This document shows, one piece after another, positions 6,624 to 14,846 of a stretch of DNA of 36,380 bases. The position numbers and the translations under genes were made by a program. Origin of the DNA: Anaerolineae bacterium (lineage in GTDB: Bacteria > Chloroflexota > Anaerolineae > Aggregatilineales > Phototrophicaceae). The notes under the pieces were generated by a model that was not told the DNA's origin, ran no database searches, and was given only the letters and a program-made list of their open reading frames with translations. Each line of letters starts with the position of its first letter. The first letter of the stretch is position 1. The DNA is taken from the NCBI GenBank assembly GCA_022825675.1, contig JAJDWK010000025.1, positions 1 through 36,380 of the forward strand, read 5' to 3'.

Positions 6624-7796
6624 TCAGCCCATATCGCCCAGGCAGATATCGAGGTCGCGGGCGGTTTGCAGCCAGGGGTGGTCCAGCGGCACATTTTTGC
6701 GCTTGCCCACCACCTCTTCCAGCGGTACGGCGGCGGCGGCATCGCCACAGACGCCGACCAGGATGTTGTAGCGCCCGGCAGCGATGTAATTGGCGGCGGC
6801 GGTGCCCAGTTTTGTCGCCAGCAGCCGGTCTTTGGGCGAGGGCATGCCGCCGCGCTGCACATGCCCCAAAATCGTCACGCGGGATTCCAGCCCGGTGCGC
6901 TTTTCCAGCTCTCTTGTCAGCAGCAGGGTGCCGCCGCTGCGCTCGCGCTCGACTTCCGCCAGGGTGGCGCGGGCTTGTTTACGGCGCTTTTGCGCTTTTT
7001 TCCGCTCGGCGCTGCTAGGGGCGGCGGCGATTTCAGCAGCGGCAGCGGCGACTTGGGCGCGAGCCTCGTGCAGCATTGTGCCGACGCGTTCGGTCATCGC
7101 GCCTTCGGATACCGCCACGATGCTGAAGCGCTTGCCGCCGCGGCTGCGGGAACGGATGGAATCGGCAATCGCCTCGATGTTAAAAGGAATTTCCGGTATC
7201 AAAATGACATCAGCGCCGCCCGCCAGCCCCGCGCCCAGCGCCAGCCAGCCGGTGTTATGCCCCATGATTTCGCAGACGATGATGCGGTGGTGGCTGTGCG
7301 CGGTGGAATGCAGGCGGTCGATGGCGTCAGTCGCGATGTTCAGCGCGGTATCAAAGCCGAAAGTTACATCGGTGCCGCTGACATCGTTGTCGATGGTTTT
7401 GGGCAGGCAGACGACATTGATGCCCTTTTGCGCCAGCCGCCAGGCGTTTTTGACAGTGCCGCCGCCGCCCAGGCAGACCAGCGCATCCAGGTGATGGCGC
7501 TGATAATTCTCCAGCATGACATCGGTCATATTGCGCAATTTGCCGCCGATGGGCATTTTATGCGGTTTGTCGCGGCTGGTGCCGAGGATGGTGCCGCCCA
7601 GGGTCAAGATGCCGCTGAGCTCTTCCTGCCCCAGCCATTCGATGCGGTTTTGCATCAAGCCGCGGAAGCCATCGCGGAAGCCAATAATGCGCATGCCATG
7701 GTGCGCGATCGCGACTTTGCCAACGCCGCGGATGGCGGCGTTTAAGCCCGGGCTGTCGCCGCCGGCGGTCAAAATGCCTATCGTCTTGCCTCGCAT
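6624..7796 (-). CDS. pfkA: 6-phosphofructokinase (co-substrate uncertain)
   Basis: The 390-residue enzyme phosphorylates fructose 6-phosphate in glycolysis. It has GGDSPGLN (12-19), PKTIDND (132-138) and MGHNTGWLA (178-186). Where E. coli PfkA has GGDGS, this protein has GGGGT (110-114), so the magnesium-binding Asp is missing. Lys133 in PKTIDND is the residue found in PPi-dependent and some ATP-dependent enzymes. These features fit the divergent GGxGT/MGH lineage; ATP versus PPi use cannot be settled from sequence. An Ala/Lys/Arg-rich, coiled-coil-like insertion of about 50 residues (~247-297) is unusual. A weak ribosome binding site (AAAGGG) precedes ATG 7796. Confidence 0.93.
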   Translation of the reverse strand: MRGKTIGILTAGGDSPGLNAAIRGVGKVAIAHHGMRIIGFRDGFRGLMQNRIEWLGQEELSGILTLGGTILGTSRDKPHKMPIGGKLRNMTDVMLENYQRHHLDALVCLGGGGTVKNAWRLAQKGINVVCLPKTIDNDVSGTDVTFGFDTALNIATDAIDRLHSTAHSHHRIIVCEIMGHNTGWLALGAGLAGGADVILIPEIPFNIEAIADSIRSRSRGGKRFSIVAVSEGAMTERVGTMLHEARAQVAAAAAEIAAAPSSAERKKAQKRRKQARATLAEVERERSGGTLLLTRELEKRTGLESRVTILGHVQRGGMPSPKDRLLATKLGTAAANYIAAGRYNILVGVCGDAAAAVPLEEVVGKRKNVPLDHPWLQTARDLDICLGDMG

Positions 7797-7914
7797 GAGA
7801 AGAACCCTTTTGCACTATTTGTATAAAGTATAACGACTCGCGCCCGCGATTGCATCAAGCTTTTTTCAACGCAGAAGCGCAGAAGCAGGCGCAAGTAAAT
7901 AATTGGAAATGCGC

Positions 7915-7935
7915 GGGCGAGCCGGTGGCTCGCCC
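7915..7935. terminator. hairpin between WD40 gene and pfkA (extragenic hairpin family)
   Basis: GGGCGAGCC (7915-7923) pairs with GGCTCGCCC (7927-7935) around ggt. It lies 9 bp beyond the WD40 stop, so it probably ends the five-gene leftward operon. Compared with 5403-5423, the inner stem pairs are changed on both arms. Confidence 0.6.
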
Positions 7936-7943
7936 TCTCCGCA

Positions 7944-8990
7944 TCAGCGCCGCACCGCCGCTATCGACAGGGTGCCAATCTCATCCGCCACCGCGAGGCA
8001 GCGGTCGTCCGGCGACCAAGCCAGGCCGGCAATCGGCGCGATGAACACCGCATCCGCCAGCAAAGTCGGTTTTTTCTTGTTGATTTTCCAAATCGCCAGC
8101 ATGCCATCATTGCCGCCAGAGGCCAGCAGCATGCCCCGCCGCTGAGCTTTCAAGTGCTTGACCAAGTGCTGATGCCCTTCCAGCATCAGCGGGCGCGTGT
8201 TGGCGGGACCCTTGCCCGAACAATCCCAGACCACCACCTGCGTCCCGCCGCCAGTCGCCAGATAGCGGCTGTTGAAGCTCCAGGCCAGTTCCAGCACCTT
8301 CGTCTCGTAACCCCACATCTGCAAATCTTTCCCGGTAGCGGTGATCCAGAAATGCACTGTCGAGTCCTGGTCGCCCGTGGCGATGTATTTGCCATCGGGG
8401 CTCCATTCCAAGGTGAGCGTCGAGCCCTGCCATTCAAAGCGGCGCAGCGCTTCCGCCTCAAGGGGGTCATAGAGCACAAGCCCGTTATAGGCGGAGATGG
8501 CGAACTGCGCCCCGTCATGGCGCCACTTGATATCGGTGATTGTGCTGTTCGCATCCGCATATTCGCGTATCAATTGCCCGCTGCTGTCCCACAGCCGCAA
8601 TTTGCGCCCGGCGGCGGATACCAGCCAATCCCCCGCCGGGCTGAAGGCGACGCGCTCCACCCAGCTCGTCCCGCCGGGCATTTCCGCTATCTGCGCCCCC
8701 GCATGGGCATCCCAGAGCCGTACCTTGCCATCTTGCCCAACGCTGGCGAGCAGCCGGCTGTCTTTATGCCAGGAAATCGCCATCGTATCCAAGGCATGAC
8801 CGGGCAGCGTATGCTTAACCGCGCCAGCCGCGCCATCAAACAGCGTGATGGGACCCGATACCCCCGCCACTGCCAGGGTTTTGCCATCTGGCGACCATGC
8901 CAGCCCAATCGGATGATCGTCAATGTTGCCGCGCCATACTGCCTTGAGTGCTGGCGGCGCGGCTTTGGACCTGCCCCTGCGCCGCGTCAT
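7944..8990 (-). CDS. WD40 repeat protein
   Basis: The 348-residue protein is built of about seven WD40 repeats (for example [108 protein letters not shown]), predicting one beta-propeller. It has no signal peptide, so a cytoplasmic scaffold is likely. Its ATG at 8990 overlaps the TGA of the COG0523 GTPase gene (ATGA), a translational coupling that implies a shared task. An in-frame start at 9002 is less likely. It is the last gene of the fur-led leftward operon; its partner is unknown. Confidence 0.9.
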   Translation of the reverse strand: MTRRRGRSKAAPPALKAVWRGNIDDHPIGLAWSPDGKTLAVAGVSGPITLFDGAAGAVKHTLPGHALDTMAISWHKDSRLLASVGQDGKVRLWDAHAGAQIAEMPGGTSWVERVAFSPAGDWLVSAAGRKLRLWDSSGQLIREYADANSTITDIKWRHDGAQFAISAYNGLVLYDPLEAEALRRFEWQGSTLTLEWSPDGKYIATGDQDSTVHFWITATGKDLQMWGYETKVLELAWSFNSRYLATGGGTQVVVWDCSGKGPANTRPLMLEGHQHLVKHLKAQRRGMLLASGGNDGMLAIWKINKKKPTLLADAVFIAPIAGLAWSPDDRCLAVADEIGTLSIAAVRR

Positions 8991-10345
8991 GCTGCCAGGC
9001 ATTCGCGGAAGCCATTTTCCAGCGCTGCCCGATCCAGGTTGCGCCCGATAAAGATCATTTTGTTGTGGCGCAGTTCCTGCCCCCAGGGGCGGTCGGGGCG
9101 GCCGTCAAAGAGCATGTGCACCCCCTGGAATACGAAGCGCTCATCCAAACCGCGCACGCTCAACACGCCTTTCATGCGGAAGATGTCCTGCCCCTGTTCG
9201 CGCAGCAGTTTGCCGAGCCAGCCATTGAGCTTGTCCAACTCCAGGTCGCCGGGCAGGGTGATGCCAACGGAGGTTACTTCTTCGTCATGTTCGTGGTCGG
9301 GCTTGTACTCACGGGTCTCCAGCGGCTGCGGCAGGGCATCGGCGCCGCGCAGAAATGCCTCAAACTCCTCCGGGTGATGCTCGGTGAAGAGCGTGTAATA
9401 GCCCGGCGCTTCAATCTCGAAAGTGAAGCTGGTCTCGCCATTTTCCTTGAGCGCGAGCTCGTTGTATTGTCCTTTGCCCAGGCGCATCATGCCGCCCGCC
9501 GCTATCACCTGCTCATCGTCAGAGAAGGTCAACACCGCGTCCATCAGCGTCGCTTCCTTCGCCGCCAATCCCGTATTTGCCAGCGGCAGCAGGGCAGCGC
9601 CCATTGTCGGGTCGGGACCTTCGCCCATCACCCATTCATACGCGCCGGCAGCCAGCTGATAGACGCCCGACCATTCAAAGGGGTATTCCGGCTCCATGAA
9701 CTTCGGGTCAATGTCCAGCGCCCGGTCGAGGTTGAAGCCGCCCACATGCAGGATTTTGTCCATCTCGACGACGGCATCACGGCTGCGGTAGATTTTTGCC
9801 ATGCTGTTCATGCTTTTGATGCGCGCTTCGAGCCGTTCGAGGTCTTCCGGGGCGACCAGGTCAATCTTGTTGAGCAGGATGACATCGGCGAAGGCAACCT
9901 GTTCTTTGGCTTCGTCGCTGTCGTCAATATGCTCCCAGATATGCTTGGCATCGACCAGCGTAACAATCGCGTCCAAATGCAGCTTCTGCTGCATATCATC
10001 ATCGACATAAAAGGTCTGCGCTACGGGACCGGGGTCCGCCATGCCGGTGGTTTCGATCATGATGTAATCGAACTTGTCGCGGCGCTTCATCAGATGGCCG
10101 AGGATGCGAATCAAATCCCCGCGCACGGTGCAGCAGATGCAGCCGTTGTTCATCTCGAAGATTTCTTCTTCCGCGCCGATGACCAGGTCGTTATCAATGC
10201 CGACCTCGCCAAATTCGTTCTCAATCACCGCGATTTTTTTGCCGTGATTTTCGGTCAGGATGCGGTTGAGCAATGTGGTTTTGCCCGAGCCCAGGAAGCC
10301 GGTCAGCACCGTAACCGGAACGCGGCTGTCGAGTGTATTTAGCAT
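8987..10345 (-). CDS. COG0523 (CobW/ZNG1-type) GTP-dependent metallochaperone
   Basis: The 452-residue protein has a P-loop [10 protein letters not shown] (Walker A, 16-24), the COG0523 metal motif CICC (69-72), ETTGMADP (Walker B region) and NKID for guanine recognition. The C-terminal CobW_C half carries His/Glu clusters ([17 protein letters not shown]) that may bind metal. Family members use GTP to deliver zinc, cobalt or iron to client enzymes. Linkage to a Fur-type regulator and a metal-type ABC importer supports a metal-limitation role; zinc is the favoured guess, not proven. It lies 30 bp after the degenerate paralogue and overlaps the WD40 gene by 4 bp. Confidence 0.92.
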   Translation of the reverse strand: MLNTLDSRVPVTVLTGFLGSGKTTLLNRILTENHGKKIAVIENEFGEVGIDNDLVIGAEEEIFEMNNGCICCTVRGDLIRILGHLMKRRDKFDYIMIETTGMADPGPVAQTFYVDDDMQQKLHLDAIVTLVDAKHIWEHIDDSDEAKEQVAFADVILLNKIDLVAPEDLERLEARIKSMNSMAKIYRSRDAVVEMDKILHVGGFNLDRALDIDPKFMEPEYPFEWSGVYQLAAGAYEWVMGEGPDPTMGAALLPLANTGLAAKEATLMDAVLTFSDDEQVIAAGGMMRLGKGQYNELALKENGETSFTFEIEAPGYYTLFTEHHPEEFEAFLRGADALPQPLETREYKPDHEHDEEVTSVGITLPGDLELDKLNGWLGKLLREQGQDIFRMKGVLSVRGLDERFVFQGVHMLFDGRPDRPWGQELRHNKMIFIGRNLDRAALENGFRECLAA

Positions 10346-10375
10346 GTTTCTGTCTCCTCTTTTGGAACTTTCGTT

Positions 10376-10858
10376 TTACTGCATAGATGCGGCAGCCGCA
10401 GCCAGGGCTGGTACGCCTACAAGGGCATGCGCCGCCGCCGAGAAATCATATGGCTCGTAGACCTGGAAATCGCTGTGAAGTTCCAGCTTATGCGCCAGAT
10501 ACGGGTTGTGATTCTGCGTCAGGCTGTCTATGAGGGACACCGTTGTTATCCGCACACGGTCACTCCGCAAGCTATCCAGGATTGACGCCAGCGCTGCCGG
10601 GTCCGCCATCGCCGAGACCGGCAGCAGCGCATACTCGGCATCCAGCCGCCCCAGTTTTGTTATCAGCGCCGCCGCCAGCGAACAGCAGACGCAGCCGCCC
10701 GCCAGTCGCTGGCGCTCCAGCCCGGCTATCGCCAGCGGCACATCGTTATTGTCCAGCAGCGCGAGGCTGTCAGTCGCGTCCAGCAGGGCTTCAACGAGCG
10801 ACTGCGTGAACGCGGCTTTTGACTGATGCAGCATCCCGCTGATGACAATCAAGCGCAT
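10376..10858 (-). CDS. short degenerate COG0523-like protein lacking a P-loop
   Basis: The 160-residue protein resembles only the N-terminal half of a COG0523 GTPase. The metal motif is kept (GGCVCC, Cys56, Cys58, Cys59). The Walker A position reads SGMLHQSKAAF, with Lys14 present but the Gly and Thr on either side replaced by Ser and Ala, so GTP hydrolysis is doubtful. There is no NKxD motif and no CobW_C domain. The frame is intact and tightly packed (2 bp from the upstream gene, 30 bp from the full COG0523 gene), which argues against decay. It could be a metal-holding partner or inhibitor of the full-length GTPase; that is inference. Confidence 0.75.
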   Translation of the reverse strand: MRLIVISGMLHQSKAAFTQSLVEALLDATDSLALLDNNDVPLAIAGLERQRLAGGCVCCSLAAALITKLGRLDAEYALLPVSAMADPAALASILDSLRSDRVRITTVSLIDSLTQNHNPYLAHKLELHSDFQVYEPYDFSAAAHALVGVPALAAAAASMQ

Positions 10859-10860
10859 GG

Positions 10861-12021
10861 CTACCCTCCCGCGGCGCGGGCGCCATCCAGCGCGAACAAG
10901 GGGCGATAGGCATCGTGCCCGGCACCATAAGTGCGGTCCATCAAAGCGGCGTATTCGGCGGCATAGGCGGGATTGCTGCGCCAGCGCACGCCCAGATATT
11001 CCGCCGCTTTGACGACGCCCAGCACGCCGTGTTTAATCTCCTCAAAGCTGTAGTCGGGACCCACCGGCACATAGAGCCAGCGGGCGAGGTTCGCCGCCGT
11101 TTCCCGGTGATTGGGCGCGCCATCCGCGCGGAGCGCGGCATAATGCAGCGGCTGAATCTGCGTCAGCCAGCGCACGGGCGTATTTTCCTGCTCGACATAG
11201 GCGTAGAAGGTGGCGGGGTCGCACTCCAGCGGAATCTGTACCGCGACCGCGGTCGCCAGCGCCAGGCTGCTGGGCGCGTGCGTCGCCAGCCCGGCGGCTT
11301 CACACAGCCCGCGCCGCGCCTCCGCCAGGTTGACTTTTTGCCGCCGCGCCAATTCCGGCAGCCGCTCCGATTGCGCTAATGCCCGCGCCGCGTCCGGGCA
11401 GTCTTCTGGTTGCCGCAAGGCTTTGACCGCGGCATAAAGCGCCTCATCCTTAAATGTCATCAGCGCGCCGGGGCGGCCTCCAGCGGCAGAAAGATGCAAG
11501 CCATAGAGCGTAACCGCCGGGCGCTTTGCCGCGCCGGGCATGGGCAGGGTATCCGCACAGTCGAGCCAGGCGGCGTCCCGCGGCTGCCACAAGCCACGCA
11601 GCACCTGCGTCCAGGTGTAGCGCGCAGTGGACGGCGCGAGCTGCAGCTGCGCGTCCAAGTCCAGAAAGCGCGGCAATGCCTTATGATGTTTGACCGACTC
11701 CGCCAGGTCATGGCTGGCGTTCGCCGGCAGCCCAACCCATTCGCCGGGCGCAATGCCCGCCGCCTGATGCAGCAAGCGGCGGGCGCGGTAGGCATCACGC
11801 GCCAGCACAACCATCGCGCCGCCCAGCCGCTGCGACCATGCCTCTTCGGCGGCTTCAAGCGTTACCTCGACATATACGTCGGTGTCAGCGGGCAAGCTCA
11901 GCAAATCATCCAGCGGCGCCTGGGCGGCATAATCCGCGCCCCGCACCGGCAAGCCGCCCAGCGCCCCCACCGCGCAAAAACCGCCTAACCACAATGTTTC
12001 CCAATCGACTGGCACATTCAT
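10861..12021 (-). CDS. protein of unknown function in the Fur-led operon
   Basis: The 386-residue protein starts at ATG 12021 (MNVPVDWETLWL), preceded by CAGGAG 8 nt away. An upstream in-frame extension overlapping the fur gene is rejected. It appears soluble: no clear signal peptide, scattered hydrophobics, Cys15 and a few other Cys, and several His (HDLAESVKHHKAL, HYAAL, HRETAAN). The C-terminal section (YSFEEIKHGVLGVVKAAEYLGVRW) looks helical. I recognise no family. Its place between a Fur-type regulator and two COG0523 proteins suggests a metal-stress role, for instance an alternative metal-sparing enzyme or a metal-binding partner. Confidence 0.75.
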   Translation of the reverse strand: MNVPVDWETLWLGGFCAVGALGGLPVRGADYAAQAPLDDLLSLPADTDVYVEVTLEAAEEAWSQRLGGAMVVLARDAYRARRLLHQAAGIAPGEWVGLPANASHDLAESVKHHKALPRFLDLDAQLQLAPSTARYTWTQVLRGLWQPRDAAWLDCADTLPMPGAAKRPAVTLYGLHLSAAGGRPGALMTFKDEALYAAVKALRQPEDCPDAARALAQSERLPELARRQKVNLAEARRGLCEAAGLATHAPSSLALATAVAVQIPLECDPATFYAYVEQENTPVRWLTQIQPLHYAALRADGAPNHRETAANLARWLYVPVGPDYSFEEIKHGVLGVVKAAEYLGVRWRSNPAYAAEYAALMDRTYGAGHDAYRPLFALDGARAAGG

Positions 12022-12068
12022 CCTGTTTTCTCCTGATGGTCTTTGCTTCCGTTCTTGCTTCCGAACGC

Positions 12069-12509
12069 TTATGCGTTTTCTTGACAGCTCGTGCAGACGC
12101 CGAAGAGCTGCAAGCGGCTGTCGGTGATGTGATGCCCGCTGCTGTCTTCGCTCTGATGAATCAAATCTTGCAGCGGCTGGCTGTCGAGATAATCGGCGCG
12201 TCCACAACTCTGACAGATGAAGAGCATCATCAGCTCGGGCAGGGTGGGCACAAAGTGGCTGCATCCCTGATAGCCATGCACGCGGCGGATTAGCCCCAGG
12301 TTTTCCAGCTTCTCCACCATGCGATAGACGGTCGCCCTGCCCGTTTTCGGGCGTGACTGGCGGGCGACATGCCAAGCCTGCTCGGCGCTTAGCGGAAAAT
12401 CGCTATGCGCGAAGATATCGATCAAAGTCTCTTGTACCGCTGTCATGCGGAAGCCGCTCGCGTCAAGCGCGTTCAGCCAGTCTTCGACGTTGATACATTT
12501 GCTGGGCAT
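12069..12509 (-). CDS. Fur-family metal-responsive repressor (Fur or Zur)
   Basis: The 146-residue protein has a winged-helix DNA-binding half (SAEQAWHVARQSRPKTGRATVYRMVEKLENLGLIRRV) with the Fur recognition-helix pattern (ATVYR). The dimerisation half contains two CxxC pairs (CQSC and CTSC) that normally hold structural zinc, plus HHITDSRLQLFGVC. Fur versus Zur cannot be decided from sequence; the COG0523 genes in the operon favour a zinc sensor. The promoter at 12563-12535 overlaps a perfect inverted repeat, indicating autoregulation. It heads a five-gene leftward operon and diverges from the importer operon. Confidence 0.9.
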   Translation of the reverse strand: MPSKCINVEDWLNALDASGFRMTAVQETLIDIFAHSDFPLSAEQAWHVARQSRPKTGRATVYRMVEKLENLGLIRRVHGYQGCSHFVPTLPELMMLFICQSCGRADYLDSQPLQDLIHQSEDSSGHHITDSRLQLFGVCTSCQENA

Positions 12510-12529
12510 GAGGCATCCAATTCACTATT

Positions 12530-12556
12530 CCTTATTGATACCATGTATCAATAAGG
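12530..12556. promoter_or_regulatory. operator 1 (Fur/Zur-type box) over the fur promoter
   Basis: Perfect 12-bp arms CCTTATTGATAC (12530-12541) and GTATCAATAAGG (12545-12556) flank a 3-bp centre. The core TTGATAC/GTATCAA recurs in two more sites at 12639 and 12667. It covers the -10 of the leftward promoter, 21 bp before the fur start. Confidence 0.85.
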
Positions 12557-12563
12557 ATGACAA
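12535..12563 (-). promoter_or_regulatory. fur operon promoter
   Basis: On the minus strand, TTGTCA (12563-12558), a 17-bp spacer and TATCAA (12540-12535). Operator 1 spans the spacer and -10. The predicted leader is about 20 nt. Confidence 0.5.
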
Positions 12564-12628
12564 CGGGAAATTTGACCCGAACGCGGATGTCGGGAGCGAG
12601 CCGGTTAAAAAGCGTTGGAATTTCACCC

Positions 12629-12656
12629 TTGCGCCATAAATGATACTCAGTATCAT
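12629..12656 (+). promoter_or_regulatory. importer operon promoter
   Basis: TTGCGC (12629-12634), a 16-bp spacer and TATCAT (12651-12656). The -10 lies within operator 2, and operator 3 starts just after the predicted transcription start, a fully repressible layout. Confidence 0.5.
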
Positions 12657-12657
12657 T
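12639..12657. promoter_or_regulatory. operator 2 (Fur/Zur-type box)
   Basis: AATGATAC (12639-12646) and GTATCATT (12650-12657) around tca. Same half-site and spacing as operators 1 and 3, with shorter arms. Confidence 0.8.
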
Positions 12658-12666
12658 AGCGCCGAT

Positions 12667-12689
12667 TTATTGATACTCAGTATCAATAA
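12667..12689. promoter_or_regulatory. operator 3 (Fur/Zur-type box)
   Basis: TTATTGATAC (12667-12676) and GTATCAATAA (12680-12689) around tca. Centre-to-centre distance to operator 2 is 30 bp, about three helical turns, so dimers on the two sites would face the same side of the DNA. Confidence 0.85.
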
Positions 12690-12727
12690 GCATCAAAAAC
12701 GAGTGCAGAATATATGAGGAGAACGCC

Positions 12728-13738
12728 ATGAAACAAGCTCTAGTGAGTGTCGCGCTGCTTTTGGCTTTGCCCTTCGCATTCATCGCGAACGCGCAAGACG
12801 ACAGCGCCTTCCCGGTCACGCTTGAAAATTGCGGCTTCGAGGCGAGCTTTGACGAGCCGCCAGCAAGCGCCATTACCATGAACCAGGGCGCCACCGAAAT
12901 CATGCTGGCGCTGGGGCTCGAAGAGCGGATGACGGGCACCGCCTATCTCGACGATGTCATCCTGCCGCAGTTCGAGGAGGCGTATGCAAGCATCCCCGTG
13001 CTTTCCGATACCTACCCATCGCAGGAAGTCTTGTTCGGCGCTGACCCCGATTTTGTCTATGGCTCGTACAGCAGCGCCTTTGGCGAGGCGGCTGCCGGAC
13101 CCCGCGAACAGCTTGCCGAACTTGGCATCGGCTCCTATGTGTCGCCAGTGGCTTGCGCCGATCGCTCGCTGCGTCCGCAAACGGTCACTATCGAGCATGT
13201 CTATGGGGAAGTCCGCGATATTGCCGCCATCTTCGGCGTTGACGACCGCGCCGAAGCCTTGATAGCTGACTTGCAAGCGGAACTGGACGCCATCAGCGCG
13301 CTGCTGGAAGCGGTGGACGAAACCGTATCGCTCTTCTGGTTTGACAGCGGCGGCGATGATGTCTACGCGGGCGCTTGCTGTGGCGCGCCGGGCATGATTA
13401 TGGACCTGCTCGCTGTGGAGAATGTCTTCGAAGATGCAAAAGGCTCTTGGGCGACGGTGAGCTGGGAAGAAGTTGTTGCCCGCGATGCCGATGCTATCGT
13501 AGTTGTAAACGCCGATTGGGATACCGCCGAATCCAAGATCGAAACTTTGACGACCAACCCGGCTTACGCGGATATGACCGCCGTGCAAAACGAAAACTGG
13601 GTGCTTATCGACTTCAGCTACACAACGCCCAACATCCGCAATGTGAATGCCATCCGCATCATCGCCGAGTTCCTCTATCCGGAACGCTTCGTGGAGGGTG
13701 CTGAAGCAGAAACCGAAAAAGCCGAAGCGGATGCGTAA
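12728..13738 (+). CDS. FecB/BtuF-type metal-complex substrate-binding protein
   Basis: The 336-residue protein has a signal peptide (MKQALVSVALLLALPFAFIANA) with cleavage near ANA-Q and no lipobox cysteine. The rest fits the periplasmic-binding fold of siderophore, cobalamin and related importers: ASAITMNQGATEIMLALGLEERMTGT, LFGADPDFVYGSY, a long linker helix (RAEALIADLQAELDAISALLEAV) and SWEEVVARDADAIVVVN. A CC pair (GACCGAPG) sits in the second lobe. AGGAG lies 6 nt before ATG 12728. First gene of the importer operon, under operators 2 and 3. The ligand is unknown: ferric or zinc chelate, or a corrinoid. Confidence 0.9.
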   Translation: MKQALVSVALLLALPFAFIANAQDDSAFPVTLENCGFEASFDEPPASAITMNQGATEIMLALGLEERMTGTAYLDDVILPQFEEAYASIPVLSDTYPSQEVLFGADPDFVYGSYSSAFGEAAAGPREQLAELGIGSYVSPVACADRSLRPQTVTIEHVYGEVRDIAAIFGVDDRAEALIADLQAELDAISALLEAVDETVSLFWFDSGGDDVYAGACCGAPGMIMDLLAVENVFEDAKGSWATVSWEEVVARDADAIVVVNADWDTAESKIETLTTNPAYADMTAVQNENWVLIDFSYTTPNIRNVNAIRIIAEFLYPERFVEGAEAETEKAEADA

Positions 13739-14846
13739 AGCCGAAGCGAGCAGTATGCTGGGGCGGCAGCCGCGGGTGGCCGCCGCCCCCAGCAAGCGCA
13801 AGACCTCCCCAGGGCGCAGCGCCGCCGCCGCCCGCTCGCGGCTGCTCATCGCGGCGCTGACGCCCTTTATACTGCTGTCAATCACGCTGGCGGTGCTTAT
13901 CGGTCCCGTGGACATCGCCCCGCTCACCGTCTGGGAAATCGCCTTCGGCAAAGTGACCGGCGCGGAAGGCGACTGGTCCAAGTCGCAAGCCAATATCGTC
14001 TGGCTCATCCGCTTCCCGCGAGTCTTGCTGGCAGGGGTTGTCGGCGGGGGCTTGGCGGTAATCGGCGTCGTGATGCAGGCTATCACCCGCAATCCACTGG
14101 CTGACCCCTTCTTGTTGGGCATTTCTTCCGGGGCGGCTTTGGGCGCTGTTTCCGTACTGCTGATGGGCGTCTTTGGCGGCTTGGGCATCTATGCCCTGTC
14201 GCTCGGCGCTTTTCTCGGCGCGCTGCTGGCATTTGTATTGGTCTTTTCGCTGGCGATTCAAAATGGGCGGCTCTTGCCCACCCGCATGATCCTGGCGGGC
14301 GTCGCCGTTTCCTTCATGTTCTCGGCGGTAACCAGCTTTATCACCCTCAGCGACGACAGCAGCGGGGCGGCGCGCCGAGTGTTGTTCTGGATGCTCGGCG
14401 GGCTGAGCGGCACACAATGGCAAGACCTGACGCTGCCGGCTTTGGCGCTGGTTCTGGGCATCATCTACCTGATGGGGCAGTCCCGCGCCCTGAACGCGCT
14501 CATCATCGGGGACGAGACGGCAACCACGCTCGGCATTCAAGTTCACAAATTGCGCCGCCGCCTGCTGGTCGTCACCTCGCTGCTGACGGGGCTTATTATC
14601 GCCGTCAGCGGCGCCATCGGCTTCGTCGGGCTGATGATGCCGCATATCGTGCGCCTCATCGTCGGCAGCGATCATCGCCGTGTCCTGCCAGTCAGCCTGC
14701 TGGCGGGGGCGGTCTATCTTATCTGGGTGGATGTGATGGCGCGCACGCTGTTCGCGCCCGAAGAAATCCCGGTGGGCATTATCACATCGCTCTGCGGCGC
14801 GCCCTTCTTCCTGTGGCTGATGCGCCGCAACAAGGATGCCCTATGA
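13731..14846 (+). CDS. FecCD-family ABC transporter permease
   Basis: The 371-residue membrane protein has a basic, Ala/Arg-rich cytoplasmic N-terminus (~50 residues) and about nine to ten hydrophobic helices. Characteristic segments are IRFPRVLLAGVVGGGLAVIGVVMQAITRNPLADPFLLGISSGAALGA and GAIGFVGLMMPHIVRLIVGSDHRRVLP, the coupling-loop region of the BtuC/FecCD family. The chosen ATG at 13731 overlaps the binding-protein stop by 8 bp; ATG 13755 is an alternative. It overlaps the ATPase start by 4 bp (ATGA), so the importer genes are translationally coupled. Confidence 0.92.
   Translation: MRKAEASSMLGRQPRVAAAPSKRKTSPGRSAAAARSRLLIAALTPFILLSITLAVLIGPVDIAPLTVWEIAFGKVTGAEGDWSKSQANIVWLIRFPRVLLAGVVGGGLAVIGVVMQAITRNPLADPFLLGISSGAALGAVSVLLMGVFGGLGIYALSLGAFLGALLAFVLVFSLAIQNGRLLPTRMILAGVAVSFMFSAVTSFITLSDDSSGAARRVLFWMLGGLSGTQWQDLTLPALALVLGIIYLMGQSRALNALIIGDETATTLGIQVHKLRRRLLVVTSLLTGLIIAVSGAIGFVGLMMPHIVRLIVGSDHRRVLPVSLLAGAVYLIWVDVMARTLFAPEEIPVGIITSLCGAPFFLWLMRRNKDAL

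Noticed and set aside
8948..10342. 464-codon plus-strand open frame opposite the COG0523 gene
   Set aside because: The minus strand encodes an unmistakable GTPase with P-loop and CxCC; the plus frame is a GC-rich mirror with no domain.
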